A stretch of 64,000 nt of DNA from Dermacentor variabilis (GCF_050947875.1 NC_134569.1:189902067-189966066), one strand, 5' to 3'. Positions 45,721-58,345 are shown, counted from the stretch's first letter. Numbers and translations: made by a program. Notes: generated by a model not told the origin, from the sequence alone.

Positions 45721-47300
45721 ATTATAGCGCTCCTGCTTTGCCCAGGGGGCGCTGCGAAAATGGTGCTGAAAAGCGCCCTCCGTCCTGAACTGGGTAGTAC
45801 AAAGCTCGGTCGGAAAGCACGTTTATGATATCGACCCGCCACTTTCGGTTGTGTTGTACCACAGCTTGCAGCGAATATCGGGCGCCGCAGATTTTTGCAG
45901 GGGTGGCATGCTGAGTAAAGGCAAGAAATTATGCAACGCCGAATACGTGCACGCCGTTCAAGAAATATGCGGCGACGTTTTAGCGCGTTGTCAATCGCAA
46001 GTGAAGCGTGTCGCTTACGAAGTTGAACTTCAGGTAAGGTTTGCACGCTGATAGATTCAGGCGCAAAAACGCGAGGAAATGTTTGCTATAAATGAATTCA
46101 CAGCAGCGATAAGCAGAAATCTTAACGGAACTGCTCGAGCGCACGATTCGTACGCCCCGCGACGGCATCGGTCTTTCCAAATGCTGCAATCTTCGTTTAC
46201 TGCATGCCGCTAGACAAGTAGTTATGCCTGCGCTGTAGTAGCGGCAATTTGTCCCTTTAGCAACTGATAAATAACTGATGCAATGCATATGAGCTTGCAG
46301 TAACGTACGTGCGAATCGCGCTGCAGCGCGAGCTTCTGCGCTGCTCCCTTGATGTAGCTTTTAATGACAGCGCTCGAACATCGATGTGTGGTAATCAATA
46401 CTACCTTGCTGCGCTGCCTCAACGTGCTGGCTTGAGGTCAAGGATGAGCACATTTAACTCTAACCTGTGCTGCTCGTAGTGGGGTAGTGAATTGTCACCG
46501 AATCAGCTCCACCACCTGTGATCATTTGCACATACCTGGTCACTTAACCTCTTCGCACCGGTCGAATTAGTTGTCGCTGTGGCCACGTCTGGAATCGTGA
46601 ATCACCAGCCATGTCTGCTACTATGTCAGTCTGCCATTTAATAGTCATTACCTGAAGTGAAATGTTGGGCTTGACCTGTAAATCATATACTGCATCTCTC
46701 AGTTTTGCTGCTTGCTGTGCTGTGTTGCCGTCGGGACTGTAAATGCAAAAGACCGAATTTTAGCAACGCCGATAATCAAGCAAGCTTCAAGACAGGCGAA
46801 GGAATCAGCATGGCGCGAAGTTTCGCTTACCCAGCGCGATGAACTGCAGTTATCCAACGCGCCCGACGTTCCGCTTCGTGAGGCCTTGAAGGAAAGCGGT
46901 AGAATGTGATGTTGGGATTTAGGCCTTCTTGTTTATGGCAGCCCACGACGCAGCATTAACGGCGGTGACGATTTTTCGAGGCTGAGCTACGTCTCTCCGG
47001 ATCGGCGTCACCGATTCCTTCTGCTTGCAGCATTACGTCCCACGGCACATCGAGAGTCCGTTTTCGTTAACCTGTAGGCTGCAGCCAGCTTGCAGCGTGG
47101 TTGGCGTGGTCTGCGAGAAGTGACGAGCCTTTTCGTACTCGCAACAGGGCAGAAAAATGTGCGAATCGACGCAAAACTCGGGCTAGAAACGTGCTTCGCC
47201 ACAGCCAGTGCTCAATATTACCCAAGCTGGTACTACCAAGATAACGTTTCTCGCAGCCACCAGGCGCCGCTACTATACCTCAAACTCCAGCGCAAGGCGC
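45721..47300. mobile_element. Unidentified 1.6-kb insertion in LINE B RT
   Basis: It separates PPTTPGS from PIALTSCLAK, adjacent RT residues in related LINEs. ATAGC at both edges may be a short target duplication, and the ends share a weak GGCTGCGA-type inverted similarity. On the plus strand 45908-46033 is exon-like: MLSKGKKLCNAEYVHAVQEI and on, with a gtaagg donor. I cannot name this protein. 46712-46909 holds another open block, also unknown. Confidence 0.55.
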
Positions 47301-48622
47301 CCATAGCTCTCACAAGTTGTCTCGCAAAATGATTTGAAAATATCGTGAACGTTAGGCTGATGTTCCCTCTTGAATCACGTGAACTCCTTGACATCCACCA
47401 GTGTGGATAAAAAAAAGCGTATTCGACAACTGATCATGTCGCCCGCCTAGAAAATACAGTCCGAGAAGCATTCGTACACAACCAACACTGTTTAGCAGTC
47501 TTTTTCGATATCGATAAGGCTTACGATACCACCTGTAGGTTTGGTATTCGCCGCCACCTAGCAGAACTTGGTATTCGTGTTAGGATGCTGAACTGCCTGA
47601 AAGATTTCATGTCCGACCGTTCATTTCATGCACGCCTGGGTGCAACCCTTTCGAAGAAATTTTTCCCGGAGAATGGAGTGCCGCAGGCTTGTATGTTATG
47701 TACGACACTTCTCATAGTAAAAATTAACTCCATAGCAAAACTCATTTCTATGTCCATTATGTATGCTGTACATGTCGATGACCTTCAAATAGCATGCACA
47801 TCCTCCAGCTTAGCAACATGCGAAAGACAGATACAACTCACATTGAACAAACTCGCGATTTGGGCAGACAAAAATGGATTTATGTTTTCACCACAAAAAA
47901 CAGTTGCTGCCCTCTTCTCACTCAAAAGAGGCCTACAGGTTGACCCCACACAACACCTAAATGAAACAGTACTTCCACTAAAGAGTGAACAAAAATATTT
48001 TGTTATAACTTTTGACAAATCGCTCACATTCCTACCTCACATAAACACCCTCAATATGAAGGCCTTCCATTCACTGAATATAGTCAAAGTACTGTCATAA
48101 ACATTGGGGGTCTGATAGAACATACCTTCCACACATTTATCGTTATTTAGTACGTTCCTCAGATTATGGCTGCATAGTGTATGGTTAAGACAGACCGACA
48201 TGCTTAAAATATTAGACCCAGTTCATAACTCAGGCTTGCGTATTTCATGCGGTGCATACAGAACGTCTCCTATAGGCGTGCCTTACGTAGAAGCAAACGA
48301 ACCCCCACTAGAAAGTAGAAGAGCCAGTCTAAGCTGTGTATGTATTCTTAAAATACAATCTCTACCCAAACACATTTGCTATCCCCTTCTAACAAAATGC
48401 CCTTCTCGAGTGATATTCAACAACAAACCACAAACTACAAGACCACTGCTCCAGGGATTTGATGAGATGTGCCGGAATCTTGGAACAGTGGACACATTAC
48501 TTGGCATTACCCGCAGACAAAATCCACTACGTCCATGGTTCATCTTTCCAACAGCTTGCGATCTCACTTTAGCACACTTCAAAGCACAAACCGACCATAA
48601 CACATTATTCAGGAATTCCTAG
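47301..48622 (+). pseudogene. LINE B reverse transcriptase and connection region
   Basis: PIALTSCLAK, a stop in HQCG*KKAYSTTDH, then CLAVFFDIDKAYDTT (catalytic Asp), GVPQACMLCTTL (degenerate GVPQGSVLSPTL) and VHVDDLQIA (the catalytic DD pair). The connection region (NSGLRISCGAYRTSPIG) is open from 48200 to 48622. Confidence 0.85.
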
Positions 48623-48639
48623 AAGAAAAATACGGCAGT

Positions 48640-49440
48640 ATCACAACTTTTATAGTGATGGTTCGAAAACAAATGACCATGTTAGAAGTGCAGTTGTCCA
48701 AGGGCATTGGGAAGAAACAGTAATACTTCCGCAGTGTATATCCATTTTCACTGCTGAATGTTACGCCATATCTATAGCCATAGGGGAAATAGTAAAGGAG
48801 AACCTTGCAAATAGTATTCCATACACAGACTTCCTAAGTGCACTCACAGCTCTTCATGCGAGAAATGCAGTCACATCATTATTAGGAGGCATTATACAAA
48901 ATTTATTAAAACCCACAACACAAGGACAGAACATTAAATATGCTGCGTTCCCAGCCATGTCGGAATTAGTGGCAATGAGAGAGCAGATGCATGCACGGCA
49001 CAAGCTCAGCACAGACATCACGAAAATAAAGGTACCTCCTAACGACTGCATGAGGTTAATACATTATAAACTAAGGAAAAATTGGCAGTCTGCTTGGAAC
49101 AATGAAGTGAACAACAAATTACACTTGTTTAAAGCCCGTGTTAGGCGAATGGAAATCTTGTACACACCAGGTACGCTTTAAAGAAATTCTATGCCGTCTT
49201 CGCATAGGGCACACACCCACCTCACACACACCTTCATTTTAACAAGGCAAGACAAACCCCAATGTGAATCTTATGGAGATGGACTAACAGTGAACCGCAT
49301 CTTATTTTCATGCAGAAAACTTGAACCACCGAGGACGAAGTTTTTCACCCTATTTTACAGTGGACACATTCCGTTTCACCGAGCTTTGATTTTAGGCGAA
49401 GATGCGCTTGTTAATATATGTGTTTTAGCTTTTTAAAAGA
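48640..49440 (+). pseudogene. LINE B RNase H and carboxyl-terminal region
   Basis: From 48648 one frame gives FYSDGSKTNDHV, FTAECYAISIAIG and YTDFLSALTAL, the three acidic RNase H positions. The VPSHVGISGNERAD block is present at about 48945-48990 in another frame. A degenerate zinc-knuckle-like tail (CESYGDG, RILFSCRKLE) ends at 49436. RNase H removes template RNA in I-group elements. Confidence 0.75.
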
Positions 49441-50189
49441 AGCAGGTGTTCTTATAAAACTTCAAAACCTCGCCGAGTGCTTCGCTATATATTACAGGAA
49501 ACGTCATCCACCTTATCTCTGAGAAGCCCGAGGTATTTAGTTGATTAGTTGAGACGCTCCGGGCTCTTGCCCAGAGAAGGACTCACTGAGGTGTCCCAAC
49601 TTTTTAAAGAATCTATACTTAGTGTTTGGCGCATGATAGACTTAGCTGCTTATGTGCCAATAAACTCAACTGGACTCTAATTGTGGACAACAGCATCTTT
49701 GCGACTTTCAGTTTTTGCAAACTTGAAGACCAATCACTACAAGAACAAAACTTTGTACACCACTAAACATGTATTTGGTAATATTAAACTATTGGAGCAA
49801 CTGGCCCAAGGAAACTCAGACTTTTGCCGCCCATAGTATATTTTTTTCTAGTTCCCAAACATTTCTTCTTCAGCAAGCGCCTCTCACTGACCCTGAGATC
49901 AGCGGTCATGTGGGGCCATTTTAGATAGGGCAGCGAAGCAGAAAATTTCCGGACAAAATTTCAAGGAAGTTTTTTGCAAGTTCAAGGAAAAAATGAGCAG
50001 CTAAATTGTGTGTTTATTTCGTAATAAAATGCCGTAGACACCAACATTTTACAGAACACCTTCACAGAAGTCATAAATCTAGTACTGTAAGAACATTCTA
50101 CATTATTTTATTCTAAGCAGAAAGATTGGTCCTATTCTTCAGAAACCTGTATGGTGATCACTATGGCGTGTGTAGTTGTGATAATAGAA

Positions 50190-50310
50190 TCGAAGTTACG
50201 TTCACATTGCATTACGAGCTCGCTGTTTTTCTGTTTCTAAAAAATAGTGAGCCATATTGTGTAGTTCTTGTCTCTTCTGAGCCACGAAATGACGAGCATG
50301 GCTTTTCTGG
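50190..50310 (+). repeat. Dispersed repeat, copy 1
   Basis: Shares interspersed identity (GAGCCACGAAATGACG and the preceding ACATTCACATTG-like part) with the reverse complement of 58139-58262. Family unknown. Confidence 0.6.
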
Positions 50311-50736
50311 GCTCCGGTATCAACATTTTACCTACGTTACATTAAGGCAGCAAGCACGGGAGATCGGGCAGAGCGAGCTGCTCAATAACCCTGCGGCATG
50401 GGCACCCGCAAAGTCTCTTTAACTACGTCATGTTTATCTCTAGGGAGGTGCACTGGGTGTCACATAGTCGCCATTCTGCCAAGGGAGTTAGATGTAGCTT
50501 TTGGTCAAAGGACATTGGCAAAACCTCTCGGTGGGTAAATGGAGCACTCTCGCGCCCAAACTGGTTGTTGTAAAATTGAGAATTTAATGAGTGTTTGCAG
50601 TAAAATTCAACGTTGTATGTGTGTAGGACGTTTCTATTGAATTAAATGAAAGTTCAAGCGCAATTCAGCAACAGTTATGCTTGCTGCTGCACAATACTCT
50701 CGACCATGGCGCCATGTTTTTCTCGTCTTTCAGGGT

Positions 50737-50810
50737 GTTTACATGAACCCCACTGGATCGGGTCGACTCGGCTTGTCGGGCTGGAATATGGCTGTCAAGT
50801 TCATGTAAAC
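50737..50810. repeat. Short inverted repeat
   Basis: GTTTACATGAAC at 50737-50748 is exactly complementary to GTTCATGTAAAC at 50799-50810, 50 bp apart. It could be a hairpin or the ends of a very short element. Confidence 0.6.
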
Positions 50811-52910
50811 ATTAGCCGGTTAGACTGAACAAGCGTCGAGTCGGGCTGCCCTACTCGTAGTTTGCAGCGTGTATGTACACGCACGCAGAAGGCTGCGTGG
50901 CTGCGTGCACAAGTCTTGGCCCGCCAGTGCCGACTTGTTCGGGAACACTGTGACGTCGCGATTTAGGTGCCGGATGCAGCAATAGAATCAGGATGAGGCC
51001 AAGACAAGCACTGCGCAGTACAACCTCATCGTAGCGATAACACCCGCGAGATAGAGCTGTTGCAGGCAGAAACGAACCAGAAGCTGAGTTAGAACGCGTT
51101 GGTGTCTCATCTAGACGCCGTGCGCCGTAATTGTCCTGACTCGACAGAAGGAAGTTAATGTATGCGCGGTCACTTTGGGCTGTCAGCGCAATTTCCGACT
51201 CTGCCTACTTGCGTTGGGTAAATGCAAATGTAGCCTTTGTCATGCTAGTCATTCACGCAGGGGTAGGTGTGGTCACTTGTGACTGACACCGGCCCAGTAG
51301 ACAAAAAAGCTCACAAGGTGACCGTTGCACGAAATGTTGCGTTTTTGTATAGTGTGCAGCCGTTTGGGTCGCAGGACGCCGAGCCTGCTCACCACGCCGC
51401 AAAGGAAAGCGTACATAGCCACAGGGTGGCTAGCGTAGCTGTCAACCATGCTATGTTTAGTGCATTTTGATTTATAACGAGGTGTATGTTTTGTGCATCA
51501 AATATATTGAATAATATTTTTGTGGCAGGAGCGTTCATTGTAATAGCTACAAACATAATTAGCAGGTACATTCTTGTACTGAATGCACCTCTCCTGGCTT
51601 TCTTTTATAAGCCGTGTGAGATGATCACAACTTCCTTGAGGTCGAAGTCTTTTACCCTAAGGAGGTCTGTGGGTGCCCGTATGACACGAGCATAAGGTTA
51701 TTCTGGGTAAACTACTCCTGCCACTGCTCTGTAAATGCACTTCATATCTGAAATCCTTCCCATTTATACGACCGATGCAGTTGCCTAGTGGGAAAGCTCA
51801 ATGATGCAACCGCAGTGGAGGAGTCAGCTGGGTGCGTTTAGATAACGCCAGACTGCAGGCTTGGTGCCAACTATTTATTTTAGACAGCAAAACCATTGCA
51901 CAGAATAGAACTGAGACTACTTTGTCACAGAAAAAATCTTAACTATTACGAAGTGCGAAAATCGCATTCTTCGGTCGCAAAATTTTGCTACTTGAAAAGC
52001 GCAGGGTATAGAGAGTACCGTTTTCTACACCCCCCCCCCCCCCTTTGAGGTTTTTACTATATATCTATTGAATTAACGTGAGAGCAGTATGCGGGATAAG
52101 TTTACGTTCTGCGATCTACCCAAGGAAAATCCTTATATATTGTGCAGTGTGCAAGCCCACATTCAAAGACGCGGTGAATGTGCGGTTTGCATGACTTACT
52201 TCTCTGAATCATTACTTACTGGGCACAATAACGCAAGTAATTACATTCCGAACTCCTAAACCTGAAAGTGCGGTTCCACTTTCATGTAACTTCATCACAC
52301 CCTCCTCTCAACCCAAGCTCTGAATGATAAATTAGTCACTCTCTATTACCCTCGTCATAGCTTCAAAACAGCCTTCTGTCACAATAATAATTCTCGCTGC
52401 CTGGGCATGATTGCCACCAAGTCCAGCTACTGTGAAATTTATTTTCTCGGAAAGAAGATTGGAATAAATACGCTGTTGACCGTGATAACTACCCCCATCT
52501 TTGAAAAGTGAAGTGAGTACCGTTGTATATGTAGCACATTTGTATCAGTAACAAAACATAGCAACATAATTTTGCAGGCAACTGATTACAAGAGATCAAC
52601 GTCAAGTAATTTTACAGAAATCGGAAATGATTTTTGTTATTTCAAAGGCAAAAATAGTCAGTATTAGGACTTCTCATTTTTTTAAAAAATTTACCACCCA
52701 GTTTCTAGAAATTGGGAAAAATTGGCAAACACACTCTTTTGTAAGTTGTGCAGCACATTACGAATCGAGCAAAAGAGTTTCCATGCGTAGCCATTTCTAT
52801 ACGTACCCAACCAGGAAACGTATCCATCCATGACTTAAGCGGAATCGCTATAGAGAAATTAATGTGTAAAACAAAATAAATTCGAAAGGAAAAACGTTGG
52901 CAGTAGAAGC

Positions 52911-53262
52911 TCTAAGAAAAGTTTACACCCTTTGGGATGTATATCTGCCACACAAGGACAATCGTTATCTGCCTTCCTTGCGTTTCCTTTCTTGAAAACG
53001 CCGCACCCGCTACTTTCCTCTTACTAAGGTATTCTCCATCAACTCTCATCCCCAATTCTTCCCAATCCAGGTCTCTGAATACCTCCTGTAAACGCGCTGT
53101 GAATAGCATTAGAGAGACCGTATCTAACTGCCTGATAACGCGCATGCCGTTCGTTACTGGGAAGTACCGGGTGCGCTGCGTTAAAGAAAGGAAATGTGTA
53201 CAAGACAGATGACGTTTATTGTGTGGCAAGATACGACCCAAAGGATGTAATTTTGTTTTAGA
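52911..53262. mobile_element. MITE-like element 1 carrying an RTE segment
   Basis: Imperfect inverted ends of about 44 bp (ACACCCTTTGGG and CTGCCACACAA on the left, their complements at 53219-53262). The centre matches the neighbouring MITE except for 115 bp of RTE sequence. No coding capacity. Confidence 0.7.
53021..53135 (-). mobile_element. Captured 115-bp RTE reverse-transcriptase segment
   Basis: Aligns without gaps to 54503-54617 in the RTE element next door, with roughly eight mismatches. It has neither LINE 3' end nor target duplication, so it did not arrive by normal LINE insertion. Confidence 0.75.
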
Positions 53263-53271
53263 GTGCACTCT

Positions 53272-53533
53272 CAGACAAAGGTACACCCTTCGGGGTGTAT
53301 GCCTGCCACAGAATAATAATCGTCTTCTGCCTTGCTTGCGTTTATTTTCTTGAAAGCGCCGCACCCGTTATTTTCCTGTCTGGAATGCTATGTTATGCTC
53401 ATAACGCGCATGGCGTCCTTTAGTGGGAAGTACTGGGCCCTCAGCGTTAAAGAAAGGAAATGCGAACAAGGCAGATGGCGTTTATTGTTGTGTGGCAAGA
53501 TACAACCCAAAGGGTGTAATTTTTTTAGAGTGT
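53272..53533. mobile_element. MITE-like element 2
   Basis: Same family and orientation as 52911-53262, about 10 bp downstream, without the RTE segment. Ends ACACCCTTCGGGG and the complementary CCCAAAGGGTGT. Confidence 0.7.
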
Positions 53534-53732
53534 AGTGAATTTTGAACTTGACACACTCCGAAGCTGAGTGTCTTATGCAGAGGGCTAAACAACCGCGCTT
53601 GCACAATATACCGGAATCATATGAATGTGTTACAAAGCAGTACAAAACAAATGTCAAAGGAGAGCAGTCCCTGTGAACGCTTTCTTGAAAGATTTGGTGA
53701 TGGTGGAATAAAAGCCATCTCTAGGACCACAT

Positions 53733-56052
53733 CATCAGCATCATCAGCTTGGTTACGCTACTGCAGGGCAAAGGCTTCTCCCATACTTCTCCAACTACTC
53801 CGTAGATGTACTAATTGTGGCCATGTTGTCCCTGCAAACTTCTTAATCTCATCCGCCCACCTAACTTTCTGCCGCCCCCTGCTACGCTTCCCTTCCCTTG
53901 GAATCCAGTCCGTAAGCCTTAATGACCATCGGTTATCTTCCCTCCTCAATAAATGTCCTGCCTATGCCCATTTCTTTTTCTTGATTTCAACTAACATGTC
54001 ATTTACCCGCGTTTGTTACCTCACCCAATCTGCTCTTTTCTTATCCCTTGACGTTACACCTATCATTCTTCTTTCCATAGCTCAATTAAAGTAGCACCTT
54101 TTTCGTAAGCCTCCAGGTTTCTGCCCCGTACGTGAGTACTGGTAAGACACAGCTGGTTATACACTTTTCTCTTGAGGGATAATGGCAACCTGCTGTTCAT
54201 GATCTGAGAATGCCTGCCAAACGCACCCCACCCCATTCTTATTATTCTGATTATGTCAGTCTCATGTTCTGGATCCGCGGTCACTACCTGTCCTAAGTAG
54301 ATGTATTCCATTACCACTTCCAGTGCCTGGCTACCTATCGTAAACTGCTGTTGTCTTCCCGAGACTGTGAAACATTACTTCAGTTGTCTGCAGATTAATT
54401 TTTAGACCCACCCTTCTGCTTTGCCTATCCAGGTCAGTGAGCATGCATTCCAGTTGGTCCACTGAGTTACTAAGCAAGGCAATATCATCAGCGAATCGCA
54501 AGTTACTAAGGTATTCTGCATCAACTCTTATCCCCAATTCTTCCCAATCCAGGTCTGTGAATACCTCCTGTAAACACGCTGTGAATAGCATTGGAGAGAT
54601 CGTATTTCCCTGCCTGACTCCTCCTTTATTGAGATTTGGTAGCTTTCTTTGCGGAGCACTACGGTGGCTGTGGAGCCGCTATAGATATCTTTCAGTATTT
54701 TCACATACGGCTCGTCTACACCCTGATTCCGTAATGCCTCCGTGGCTGCTGAGGTTTCGACTGAATCAAACGCTTCTCGTAATCAATGAAATCTATATAT
54801 AAGGGTTGGTTATATTCCGCACATTTGCCTTTCACCTCATTGATAGTGTGAACATGGTTTATTGTTGAGTAGCCTTTACGGAATCCTGCCTGGTCCTTCG
54901 GTTGACGGAAGTCTAAGGTGTTCCTGATTCTATTTGTCACTACCTTAGTAAATACTTTGTAGGCAACGCACAGTAAGCTGATCGGTCCATAATTTTTCAA
55001 GTCTTTGGCGTCCCGTTATGGATAACGATTATGTTAGCGTTCTTCCAAGATTCCGGTACGCTCGAAGTCATAAGGCATTGCGTATACAGGGTGGTCAGTT
55101 TCTCTAGAACAATCTGCCCACCCTCCTTCAACAAATCTGCTGTTACCTGATCCTCTATAACTGCCTTCCCCCTTTGCATAGCTCGCAAGGCTTTCTTTAC
55201 GTCTTCCGGCGTTACTTGTGGGATTTCATATTCCTCTAGACTATTATCTTCCATTATCGTCGTGGGTGCCACTGGTACTGTATAAATCTCTATAGAACTC
55301 TTCAGCCACTTGAACGATCTCATCCATATTAGTAACGATATTGCCGGCTTTGTCTCTTAACGCATACGTCTGATTCTTGCCTATTCCTAGTTTCTTCTTC
55401 ACTGCTCTTAGGCTTCCTCCGTTCCTGAGAGCATATTCAATTCTATCGATATTATACTTCCTTATGTCAGCTGCCTTACGTTTAACTTGGAAAGTTCTGC
55501 CAGTTCTATTCTAGCTGTAGGGTTAGAGGCTTTCATACATTGGCGTTTCTTGATCAGATCTTTCGTCTCCTGCGATAGCTTACTGGCATCCTGTCTAACG
55601 GAGTTACCACCGACTTCTAGTGCACATTCTTTAATGATGCCCATAAGATTGTCGTTCATATCATCAACACTAAGGTCCTCTTCCTGAGTTAAGGTCGAAT
55701 ACCTGTTCTGTAGCTTGATCCGGAATTCCTCTATTTTCCCTCTTACCGCTAACTCATTAATTGGCTTCTTATGTACCAGCTTTTTCCGTTCCTTCCTCAA
55801 GTGTAGGCTAAGTCGAGTTCTTATCATCATCTGGTCACTGCAGCGCACCTTGCTAAGCACGGTTACATCGTGTATGATGCCAGGGTTAGCGCAGGGTATG
55901 AAGTCTATTTCATTTCCAGTCGTGCCACTCGGGCTCCTCCACGTCCACTGTCGGCTGTCCCGCTTGCGGAACAAGGTATTCATTATCCGAATATTATTCT
56001 GTTCTGCAGTCTACTAATAACTCTCCCCTGCTATTCCACGTGTAGAGACACA
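53733..56052 (-). mobile_element. LINE D: RTE-clade LINE, 5'-truncated
   Basis: Perfect 13-bp target duplication TCTAGGACCACAT at 53720-53732 and 56053-56065. Minus strand: endonuclease end (MNTLFRKRDSRQWTWRSP, NEIDFI), linker (KASNPTARIELAELSK), RT (VTPEDVKKALRAMQRGKA, PISLLCVAYKVFTKVV, IDYEKRL degenerate, FADDIALLSNSVDQLE with FADD), thumb, and a carboxyl terminus WADEIKKFAGTTWPQLVH. It ends in GATGATGCTGATGAT. Broken into several frames by indels, so inactive. The 5' truncation is in the endonuclease. Confidence 0.92.
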
Positions 56053-56065
56053 TCTAGGACCACAT

Positions 56066-57224
56066 GTAGAGACAACTTGGAGCATTGTACACGTCACGAA
56101 AATTCCGACTTCGGGAATATGTAATGCCAAACACGGCATATTCCCAATGCCTTTCAGTGGTCACGGGCTGCGCCTTGCGTTGAGGGTTCCTTCACCGACC
56201 GAAATACTACTGATCTCTGAGGGCTCGTGTGCTTCGCATTTCGCAGCGCAGATAGACAAGCAGTCAATGAATTGACACGGATGATAAGGAGTGATGAGGC
56301 GTTGTGTTGGTCTACCCGCAATTGCTAATGGCTGAATGTGGGTGGATGAATTGTTTACAGTGACAAGGGCTTATAATGATCGGAGCAATTCTGGTAATGT
56401 TGATAATACTTGATAATGGCCGGATTGTGTCCCATAAGCACAGTTAAGTGTTGATAAGGATCGGATCGATTGCGATAACATTGATAATGACTCATAAGGG
56501 TTGGTAAGGGTTATGTAAGGTTGATAAGCGCTTATATTGACTGTTCGGATCAAGTTTGATAAGGTTGATAATGACACTGGGCTACACGGAGATGAGCAAG
56601 AGGCACAATGTTTATGCATACTGGGACAACTCCTGTGAAGTTTCTGCATGACTTCTTTGAAGTTCAAGCAATCATTTGAAAATGCCAAATAAGCCCTCAA
56701 CTTTTTCTTGCCTGTGAAAGTGGAAAGTTAACATGTTCGTTCATGCCGTGCTACGATTAAACTCAATTTACCTTAATTCTGTCAGAGGTTGTATAGATAT
56801 AGGGTAACGATTTCTAATGTGTACAAAACTGTATTCTCTATACTACGCGCTTTTTAAGTTACAACATTTTGCAACATGAAAACAGATTTTTGCACGTCTT
56901 AGTTAGGATTTAAGGACAAAGTCGTATGTGAGGAAAGTAGTGTCTGTTCTATTGTATGGAAAGCTTTTCCTGCCTAATATAAATTTTTAATTAGGAGAAA
57001 AAATATTTTGAGTTCTTTTGTGACTGTAGTTAACTGGTAACACACAAATTACTCCTCCGCTGCAGTGATGTCATTGTAATTTCCCACTGGCTGGTGCATC
57101 GGTCTTATATAAACGGGAAGCATTTTAGAGAGTAGTACCAGTAGTAGTTTCCCCATACCAGCATTAACCAGCTTGCTATGCGCTCGCCTGCGTGCTTGCT
57201 ACCTTAAGTTACGGTAATATTATT
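56066..57224. other. No gene recognised; GATAA-rich stretch at 56340-56580
   Basis: 56340-56580 has many TTGATAA or CTTATNA variants in one strand sense at irregular spacing, like a decayed short tandem repeat. The rest has no recognisable features. Confidence 0.55.
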
Positions 57225-58138
57225 ATGGTTGTGCCAATATTTGAAAATTTTGAATATTTTATTTTTAATCGTATTCTACTCGACAAAAATATCTGAGAAT
57301 TTTCGAATATTCTATTGGGTAGGAATATTCGTAACAAACGGAATATGTTTTCTTTCTATGCGGGAGCGAACATACTTCGTAGCGTTTATTTTATCTAATT
57401 TAAGTAAGCGTGTGAGTTTGTGCTGAATTTTGCGATCACCCGCCGTGGTTGCTCAGTGGCTATGGTGTTGGGCTGCTGAGCACGAGGTCACGGGATCGAA
57501 TCCCGGCCATGGCGGCCGCATTTCGATGGGGGCGAAATGTGAAAACACCCGTGTGCTTAGATTTAGGCGCACGTTAAAGAACCCCTGGTGGTCGAAATTT
57601 CCGGAGTCCTCCACTACGGCGTGCCTCATAATCAGAAAGTGGTTTTGGCACGTAAAACCCCATAATTTAATTTTGCGATAATTTCATGCTCATGGCAACA
57701 TTCTCTTTGTAAAACATGCTTAGCGGCTGGAAGTCTGAGCTCTGCAGGGAAGCTAGCCTCTTTGTGGCAAGGGACACAGTTTTGTAAACAGCGAGGTTGT
57801 ACTGTTTTGCAGGTTGCAGTCCTCAGCTTATTGCTTGTCAGCAAATTCGATGACTGACGGCAGATACAGTGTGAAATGCTTCTGAGTTTCCGGAAAATTC
57901 ATGCAGTATAACAACACACAGGTTGGTGAGAACAGACCACCATCGGAAATTATTGAATTTCCTAAGGATAACACAACCTTTTATTAAAGCGGCTTCCTAT
58001 ATTATTTTTGTACCAATGACAATGTAATCGCAGTGTTCCAACATGTTAAACCAACTTCATAATAAATGCATGTGCATAACATTATTTGATATTGAATGGT
58101 GAGTATTCGTACGCAAAAATTTCGATATTCGCCCACCC
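57225..58138. mobile_element. Possible MITE with a nested Ruka SINE (tentative)
   Basis: The left edge GGTTGTGCCAATATTTGAAA and the complement of the right edge (GGGGTGGGCGAATATCGAAA) are similar, suggesting imperfect inverted ends. The interior is AT-rich with repeated GAATATT. No coding. Confidence 0.35.
57437..57668 (+). repeat. Ruka-type tRNA-derived SINE
   Basis: About 232 bp with an intact B box (GGGATCGAATCCC). Flanked by an 11-bp duplication AATTTTGCGAT at 57426-57436 and 57669-57679. Very close in sequence to the copy at 35589-35820. Confidence 0.93.
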
Positions 58139-58345
58139 CTACTGAAAACCCAAGCTCACGTCATTTCGTGGCTCACAAGAGGCAAAAAAGGTGCGATATG
58201 AGCCGCTTTTCCTTACTAACAGAAAAGCAGCGAGCTTGGAATACAATGTGAATGTAATTTCTATTTTCTTATTATAAATTCCAAATAAAAGTTCTCCTAT
58301 ATTTGGGGACATAGAGAAACTGCTAATGCGGTTGTTGGCGACACT
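58139..58345 (-). repeat. Dispersed repeat, copy 2
   Basis: Reverse complement resembles 50190-50310, including the GAGCCACGAAATGACG core. Its right part may be the flank of the mariner remnant. Confidence 0.55.

Larger units (their letters stand above)
38318..49690 (+). mobile_element. LINE B: Jockey/I-like non-LTR retrotransposon, twice interrupted
   Basis: The order is a GC-rich 5' UTR, ORF1 with zinc knuckles, ORF2 endonuclease, RT, RNase H and a 3' end with CCAATAAA at about 49658-49665. ORF2 is split at 40277/44437 by LINE C and at about 45720/47300 by another insertion. Rejoining the flanks by protein reading is smooth at the first site (SGGVDVIYQ continuing into NGLVTYEIKL). RNase H points to the I group. 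Many stops and shifts, so dead. Confidence 0.85.
49691..52910. other. No gene recognised; two small repeat features
   Basis: About 3.2 kb without convincing coding. It contains a dispersed repeat at 50190-50310, a 12-bp inverted repeat at 50737-50748/50799-50810 and a run of about 15 cytosines near 52028. 50850-51130 is locally GC-rich. Confidence 0.5.
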
